NCBI GenBank assembly: GCA_016788945.1
Contig: JAEUSA010000291.1
Span: 1-9,965 of the forward strand
Source: Leptospiraceae bacterium
Lineage (GTDB): Bacteria > Spirochaetota > Leptospiria > Turneriellales > Turneriellaceae
DNA length: 9,965 bases
Direction: 5' to 3'
In this document: positions 6,807-9,965 of the stretch, piece after piece
How the letters are laid out: the number at the start of each line of letters is the position of its first letter
Numbering within the stretch: the stretch's first letter is position 1
Translations under genes and position numbers: made by a program
Notes under the pieces: model-generated
Seen by the model: the letters and a program-made list of their open reading frames with translations, nothing else
Told to the model about the DNA's origin: nothing
Database searches by the model: none

Positions 6807-7766
6807 ATGGAAATCCCTTGGCAACGGGTATCCATCGCACCGATGATGGATATCACTGACCGGCGCTTTCGTTATTTTATCAGGCTGATCAATCCGCAGG
6901 TAAAACTCTATACCGAAATGATTGTCGCTCACGCGATCGTGCGCGGCGACCGGCAAAAACTTCTCGCGTTTGATCACTCGGAGCATCCCGTTGTGCTGCA
7001 GTTAGGCGGCGACAATCCCGACGTCGTGTCCGAGGCCGCTGCGATCGGTGAAGCGTTCGGCTATGACGGCATCGATCTTAACTGCGGTTGTCCAAGCGAC
7101 CGCGTAGAAAGCGGCAATTTTGGCGTGTGCCTGATGCGCACTCCGCAGCAGGTTGCCGACATCGTTGCTGCGATGCGTCGGCGTATACGAATTCCCGTCA
7201 GCGTAAAGTGCCGCATCGGTATCAACGGCGAAGAATCAGAAGCAGGATTAACCTCATTTGCAGCGGCGGTATTTGCTGCCGGTGCGGCGTCGCTGACCGT
7301 ACATGCGCGTACGGCTGTTTTGGGCGGCCTTTCGCCGAAACAGAACAGGGAAGTACCACCGCTCGATTATGAGATGGTCTATCGCTTGAAACGACAGTTT
7401 CCCGACCGCGAGATGGAAATTAATGGGGGCATCAGAACTCGGGAAGCGATTCGCTCTCATCTTTTGAACATCGACAGGGTGATGATTGGTCGCCTAGCGC
7501 ACGAAGATCCGTGGTTTTTCAGCGAAAATCCCGCGGCGGGCATTTCTGCGAGGTTTGCCGTGATGGCGAAAATGGCAGAATATGCTTCGACGCATGAGAG
7601 CAGTGATATGACGGCAGCGCGTTTTTTTGCCAACATGCTGAACATCTTCCATGCATTACCGGGCGCCCGTTTTGCCCGGCGCTTTCTCTGTGAACAAGGT
7701 CGTTCGCTCTCGCCTGCAGCGGCGATTGCGCAACTGTCAGAAAATTTCACAGAAGTGGGCGCGTAA
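6807..7766 (+). CDS. dusA: tRNA-dihydrouridine synthase, DusA type
   Basis: The 319-residue FMN-dependent enzyme reduces uridine to dihydrouridine in the tRNA D-loop; DusA enzymes act on U20/U20a. Diagnostic segments are APMMDITDRRFRYFIR (residues 11-26), LQLGGDNP, LNCGCPSDRVESGNFGVCLM with Asn92 and the catalytic-type Cys95 in an N-x-x-C arrangement, SVKCRIGI with the FMN/substrate-contacting Lys, LTVHARTAVLGGLSPKQNRE with the active-site His, and INGGIRT followed by MIGRLAHEDPWFF for the FMN phosphate site. SPKQNRE and PSDRVESG.FG.CLM point to DusA rather than DusB or DusC. The length is slightly shorter than E. coli DusA (about 330). The ATG at 6807 lies just before the conserved core, 33 bases after lon; no strong ribosome-binding site is visible. 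The C-terminal part (LNIFHALPGARFARRFL) matches the tRNA-binding helical domain. Confidence 0.95.
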   Translation: MEIPWQRVSIAPMMDITDRRFRYFIRLINPQVKLYTEMIVAHAIVRGDRQKLLAFDHSEHPVVLQLGGDNPDVVSEAAAIGEAFGYDGIDLNCGCPSDRVESGNFGVCLMRTPQQVADIVAAMRRRIRIPVSVKCRIGINGEESEAGLTSFAAAVFAAGAASLTVHARTAVLGGLSPKQNREVPPLDYEMVYRLKRQFPDREMEINGGIRTREAIRSHLLNIDRVMIGRLAHEDPWFFSENPAAGISARFAVMAKMAEYASTHESSDMTAARFFANMLNIFHALPGARFARRFLCEQGRSLSPAAAIAQLSENFTEVGA

Positions 7767-7806
7767 TCCGGTTTTCAGCATGTTTCGCTGACAAAAACTA
7801 CCGGCA

Positions 7807-8532
7807 GTGATCCGAACCATACTGCACCGGGTGTGCACGCTTATCATCATCTGTTGCGCGGGGGCGCTCTACGCCGAAACGCGGCATTTTCGCTGTAAGG
7901 CTGTGGACCCGAACGGCGGCGCGGTCATCTTTACTTGCAGCGGCAGCGAATTGCGCAGCGGTGGAAAACTCGTTTCCGCTCAGATACGTTACCTTTTGCC
8001 CAACGGCAAACTTTTCGCGCGGGAAACGATAAACTACCGAAAAGACAGGTTCTCACCTGATCTGGCGTTTATCGACGATCGTGACGGCCGCCGCGAAATG
8101 ATTGAAAAAACCGTTAGTGGTTTTAATCTGCTGTTTCAAGATTCGGCGAAAGGTACCCCCGATGCGCACCGGCTGAAGCACAATGACGGCGCGATTGTCG
8201 CGCTGACTGTGCCCGGTCTGCCACCGTTTATAGAACACAACTGGAAGGCATTCACTGCGGGTGAAAAAATTGTCTTCTTCTGCGTATTTCCCCTACAGCG
8301 TAAACTGGTGCGTTTGCGCGCGCAATTGGAAAAAACCATTACCTTCAGGAAACAACCGGCCCTGCTCATGCGCATGCAGCCGGAAAACTTTGTCTACCGC
8401 TGGTTTTCCGACCCGGTTTATCTTACATTTCTCGTGAAATCAAAGCGTCTGGTGCGCTACCAAGGATTGCATTATGTCCGTGATCCGCGCACTGGCGGCG
8501 GCAGTATCGTCGATCTGACGTTTGTCTGGTAA
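7807..8532 (+). CDS. Uncharacterised exported protein
   Basis: I do not recognise this 241-residue protein as a named family. The N-terminus has the layout of a signal peptide: a basic stretch (RTILHR), a hydrophobic core (TLIIICCAGAL) and a plausible signal peptidase I site after ALYA, before ETR. Two Cys are in the core, but no proper lipobox is formed. The mature part has no transmembrane segment and looks beta-rich, with alternating hydrophobic and charged residues, for example AQIRYLLPNGKLFARETINY and KIVFFCVFPLQRKLVRLRAQ. The C-terminus (YLTFLVKSKRLVRYQGLHYVRDPRTGG...DLTFVW) resembles the end of a beta-sheet domain, perhaps lipid- or envelope-associated, but this is inference only. The start is GTG at 7807, chosen because an in-frame stop lies at 7789 and the signal peptide begins there; GTG at 7831 is an alternative. 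No Shine-Dalgarno sequence is visible. It follows dusA by 40 bases. Confidence 0.75.
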   Translation: MIRTILHRVCTLIIICCAGALYAETRHFRCKAVDPNGGAVIFTCSGSELRSGGKLVSAQIRYLLPNGKLFARETINYRKDRFSPDLAFIDDRDGRREMIEKTVSGFNLLFQDSAKGTPDAHRLKHNDGAIVALTVPGLPPFIEHNWKAFTAGEKIVFFCVFPLQRKLVRLRAQLEKTITFRKQPALLMRMQPENFVYRWFSDPVYLTFLVKSKRLVRYQGLHYVRDPRTGGGSIVDLTFVW

Positions 8533-8567
8533 AAGCAGAGTCCGGGAACAATTGCTCCCGGAGTCTG
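8531..8567 (-). terminator. Hairpin between convergent genes, terminator for the - strand gene
   Basis: Bases 8536-8547 pair with 8556-8567 (11 of 12 pairs, one G-G mismatch; core TCCGGGA / TCCCGGA), with an 8-base loop. Read on the - strand the hairpin is followed directly by CTTTT (bases 8531-8535), as in an intrinsic terminator, and it sits 9 bases past the stop of the diiron gene. On the + strand no T-run follows, so its use for the run ending at 8532 is less certain. Confidence 0.65.
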
Positions 8568-8576
8568 GTGTGGAAC

Positions 8577-9764
8577 TCAGGAGGCTGAGGCTAACAGTTC
8601 ACGGCCCGCATTTTGCTCAGCGGTGAGCTGAAAAACTTCGCGTTCGACGGCGAGTTCTTTTTCCCCAAGCGTCGCTTCGCGCTCGAGAAACTGCTGGTAC
8701 ACATGCCCTTCACGCGTCGCGTTGCAGTAGGCGTTAAACAGAAAGTTGATGAAAGCTTTCATGTTTTCCTGCGGCAGCGGGAGATGGAAGCCGACACGGT
8801 ATGCGAGGTTGATCACCTTACGCACGAGTGATCCGCCGAAGTCGAAAACATCGATGCCCAGTTCTGCAAAATCCGGTTCCATTTTGAAGGCGAGCGGAAT
8901 TGCGGGCAGAACAAGCGCAAAACGTTTCACCATCGCTGCCGGATTGTTTCTTTCCCACCAAGTGAGCGGCGCGGTTTTGAGATAATTGGTTGGCAGTGCG
9001 CAGTGCCGCGATTCGTCAAGGTGGAACATTTCAAGCACCTCGAGGCCCGGATACTTGCTGAGTGCACCGAAAATGGAAAGAGCGATACCTTCGACTAAGA
9101 CGTTCATGCCAAAGAATTTTTCGAGCCCTTTCGATTTCAGCGTACCTTCGAGCATAATGTATTCGTATATAGGCAACCTCGGAATTTCGCACTCGAAGGC
9201 CTGAATCAGTTCACGCAGAACGACGAAATGTTTAGCTTCTTCGAGTACCTGCATGGTGAGAGCGGCCTTCGCGCCCGTACTCTTAACGTCGCGCAAGACT
9301 TCATTCGACACCAGCCAGGCGTATGCTTCACCGTGGCCGATCAGCGATAGTATGTTGACGATCGCTTGTTTCTGCGCTTGGGTATATTCGCGGTTCAGCA
9401 ACGCTTTGTACTCAGCCGATTTGACACGATCCAGTTCTTTTTTTTCTGCCGCGTTCAATGACTGGTCTGCCATTTTCAACAGCATTTCTTCTTCTTTCGT
9501 GCAATCGTCAAAAGTAGACCATGACGCATGCTTCTCTGCTTTCCACAGTAGGCGCAGACTCTTATCATAGTGCTTTTTGCGCAGCTCATCGTTCGCTCCG
9601 CCGATAAATTCATAGTGTTCATCGTCGTAGTCGGCTTTGCGCCCGCCCAACCCGGTCAGCGCCATCGCCTTATCGAGATTGCGCACGACAAAATTGAGAT
9701 ACTTCTCAATATCGTTATTGACCTGTTTTGCGCTTTCGTTTACGTTCAACTTGTTAAATTTCAT
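8577..9764 (-). CDS. Ferritin-like carboxylate-bridged diiron protein, putative oxygenase or desaturase
   Basis: The 395-residue soluble, helix-rich protein has a complete set of candidate diiron ligands in the order used by acyl-ACP desaturases and AurF-type N-oxygenases: Glu146 (GHGEA), Glu176-x-x-His179 (EEAKH), Glu225 (LVEGI) and Glu251-x-x-His254 (DESRH). Spacings of 30, 49 and 26 residues fit a four-helix bundle. His248, three residues before Glu251, could be an extra ligand like the additional His of AurF, but the spacing is not identical. Such proteins activate O2 for desaturation, hydroxylation, amine oxidation or aldehyde chemistry; the substrate cannot be told from sequence. There is no signal peptide, so it is cytoplasmic, and it needs an electron donor not encoded nearby. 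The ATG at 9762-9764 is well supported by GGGGAGAAG a few bases upstream (- strand). It is transcribed alone, convergent to the lon run. About 130 residues precede the first ligand helix and about 140 follow the last ligand. Confidence 0.8.
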   Translation of the reverse strand: MKFNKLNVNESAKQVNNDIEKYLNFVVRNLDKAMALTGLGGRKADYDDEHYEFIGGANDELRKKHYDKSLRLLWKAEKHASWSTFDDCTKEEEMLLKMADQSLNAAEKKELDRVKSAEYKALLNREYTQAQKQAIVNILSLIGHGEAYAWLVSNEVLRDVKSTGAKAALTMQVLEEAKHFVVLRELIQAFECEIPRLPIYEYIMLEGTLKSKGLEKFFGMNVLVEGIALSIFGALSKYPGLEVLEMFHLDESRHCALPTNYLKTAPLTWWERNNPAAMVKRFALVLPAIPLAFKMEPDFAELGIDVFDFGGSLVRKVINLAYRVGFHLPLPQENMKAFINFLFNAYCNATREGHVYQQFLEREATLGEKELAVEREVFQLTAEQNAGRELLASAS

Positions 9765-9779
9765 CTTCTTCTCCCCGGA
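9765..9779 (-). promoter_or_regulatory. Strong ribosome-binding site of the diiron gene
   Basis: On the - strand the bases read GGGGAGAAGAAG immediately before the ATG, giving a purine-rich Shine-Dalgarno sequence with GGAG about six bases from the start. It is the strongest ribosome-binding site in the window and fixes the start codon. Confidence 0.7.
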
Positions 9780-9846
9780 TAGCAGGCATTGCCGACCACC
9801 CTAAAACAAGATGAAAAGATCGTTAAATCTCCTACATATCCTGTCT

Positions 9847-9882
9847 ACCAAAAAACTATATTTGCCTGTATAGTTTTTTGGT
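9847..9882. repeat. Perfect 14-bp AT-rich inverted repeat
   Basis: The left arm 9847-9860 (ACCAAAAAACTATA) and right arm 9869-9882 (TATAGTTTTTTGGT) are perfectly complementary around an 8-base spacer TTTGCCTG. It lies 83 bases upstream of the diiron start codon. Each arm contains TATAGT, close to a -10 element, on one strand. It could be an operator for a dimeric regulator, a terminator of a neighbouring gene with the U-run inside the stem, or part of divergent promoters. No good -35 match at standard spacing was found for either strand. Confidence 0.6.
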
Positions 9883-9919
9883 GAGGTGGTGCCTTTAGAG
9901 GGCAGGAATTCCGCTTAGA

Positions 9920-9965
9920 ATGGCTGAAATCAGGGGGCTGCGCGGCAGGTCGCTGGCACAATTTT
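9920..9965 (+). CDS. Possible start of a + strand gene, cut by the window end
   Basis: An ATG at 9920 opens a frame (MAEIRGLRGRSLAQF) that stays open to the last base. The only nearby ribosome-binding-like sequence is AGGAA at 9904-9908, 11 bases away. Fifteen codons are too few to recognise a family or to be sure that it is coding. On the opposite strand the same bases could equally be the last codons of a gene ending in TGA, so this call is weak. Confidence 0.22.
   Translation, partial: MAEIRGLRGRSLAQF

Noticed and set aside
7768..7804. Imperfect hairpin between dusA and the exported-protein gene
   Set aside because: Pairing is interrupted by bulges and there is no T-run after it, so I do not call it a terminator or riboswitch; it is mentioned only as possible influence on the GTG start.

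Overview
The window is a compact stretch of bacterial chromosome with slightly GC-rich coding sequence. It carries eight clear protein genes (one cut off by the left edge), a few short hairpin elements and one small direct-repeat cluster. I see no rRNA, tRNA, CRISPR array, transposase or phage gene. A diderm bacterium is indicated by a lipoprotein-type PhoD-like phosphatase, a bactofilin and an exported soluble protein. The mix recalls Leptospira-type spirochaetes such as a Turneriella-like genome, but that is an impression from gene style, not a demonstrated identity.

Layout. From 1 to 1855, on the + strand, lie the C-terminal part of a GT-B (GT4-like) glycosyltransferase and, 10 bases later, a PhoD-type metallophosphatase lipoprotein. 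A perfect 26-bp inverted repeat (1857-1911) begins right after the phosphatase stop and probably ends that transcript. From 1976 to 8532 is a tight + strand run: a bactofilin, a divergent long RecJ-like DHH nuclease, ATP-dependent Lon protease, a DusA-type tRNA-dihydrouridine synthase and an uncharacterised exported protein. Gaps within the run are about 15-50 bases and I see no convincing terminator inside it, so an operon is plausible. The bactofilin-recJ junction contains a 25-bp exact direct repeat with a 56-base period. Its two copies follow the bactofilin stop codon and the recJ start codon.

The last gene (8577-9764, - strand) converges on the run and encodes a ferritin-like carboxylate-bridged diiron protein with a complete six-ligand set. 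A hairpin at 8536-8567 separates the convergent ends. Beyond the diiron gene the final 200 bases hold a perfect 14-bp AT-rich inverted repeat and perhaps the first codons of another + strand gene.

How the genes relate: RecJ (DNA repair), Lon (protein quality control), DusA (tRNA modification) and bactofilin (cell-shape cytoskeleton) are mostly housekeeping functions, and I infer co-transcription rather than one shared pathway. The least understood parts are the diiron protein, the exported protein at 7807-8532, the long middle segment of the RecJ-like protein and the repeat cluster at the recJ start. I found no clear sign of a new multi-gene system.
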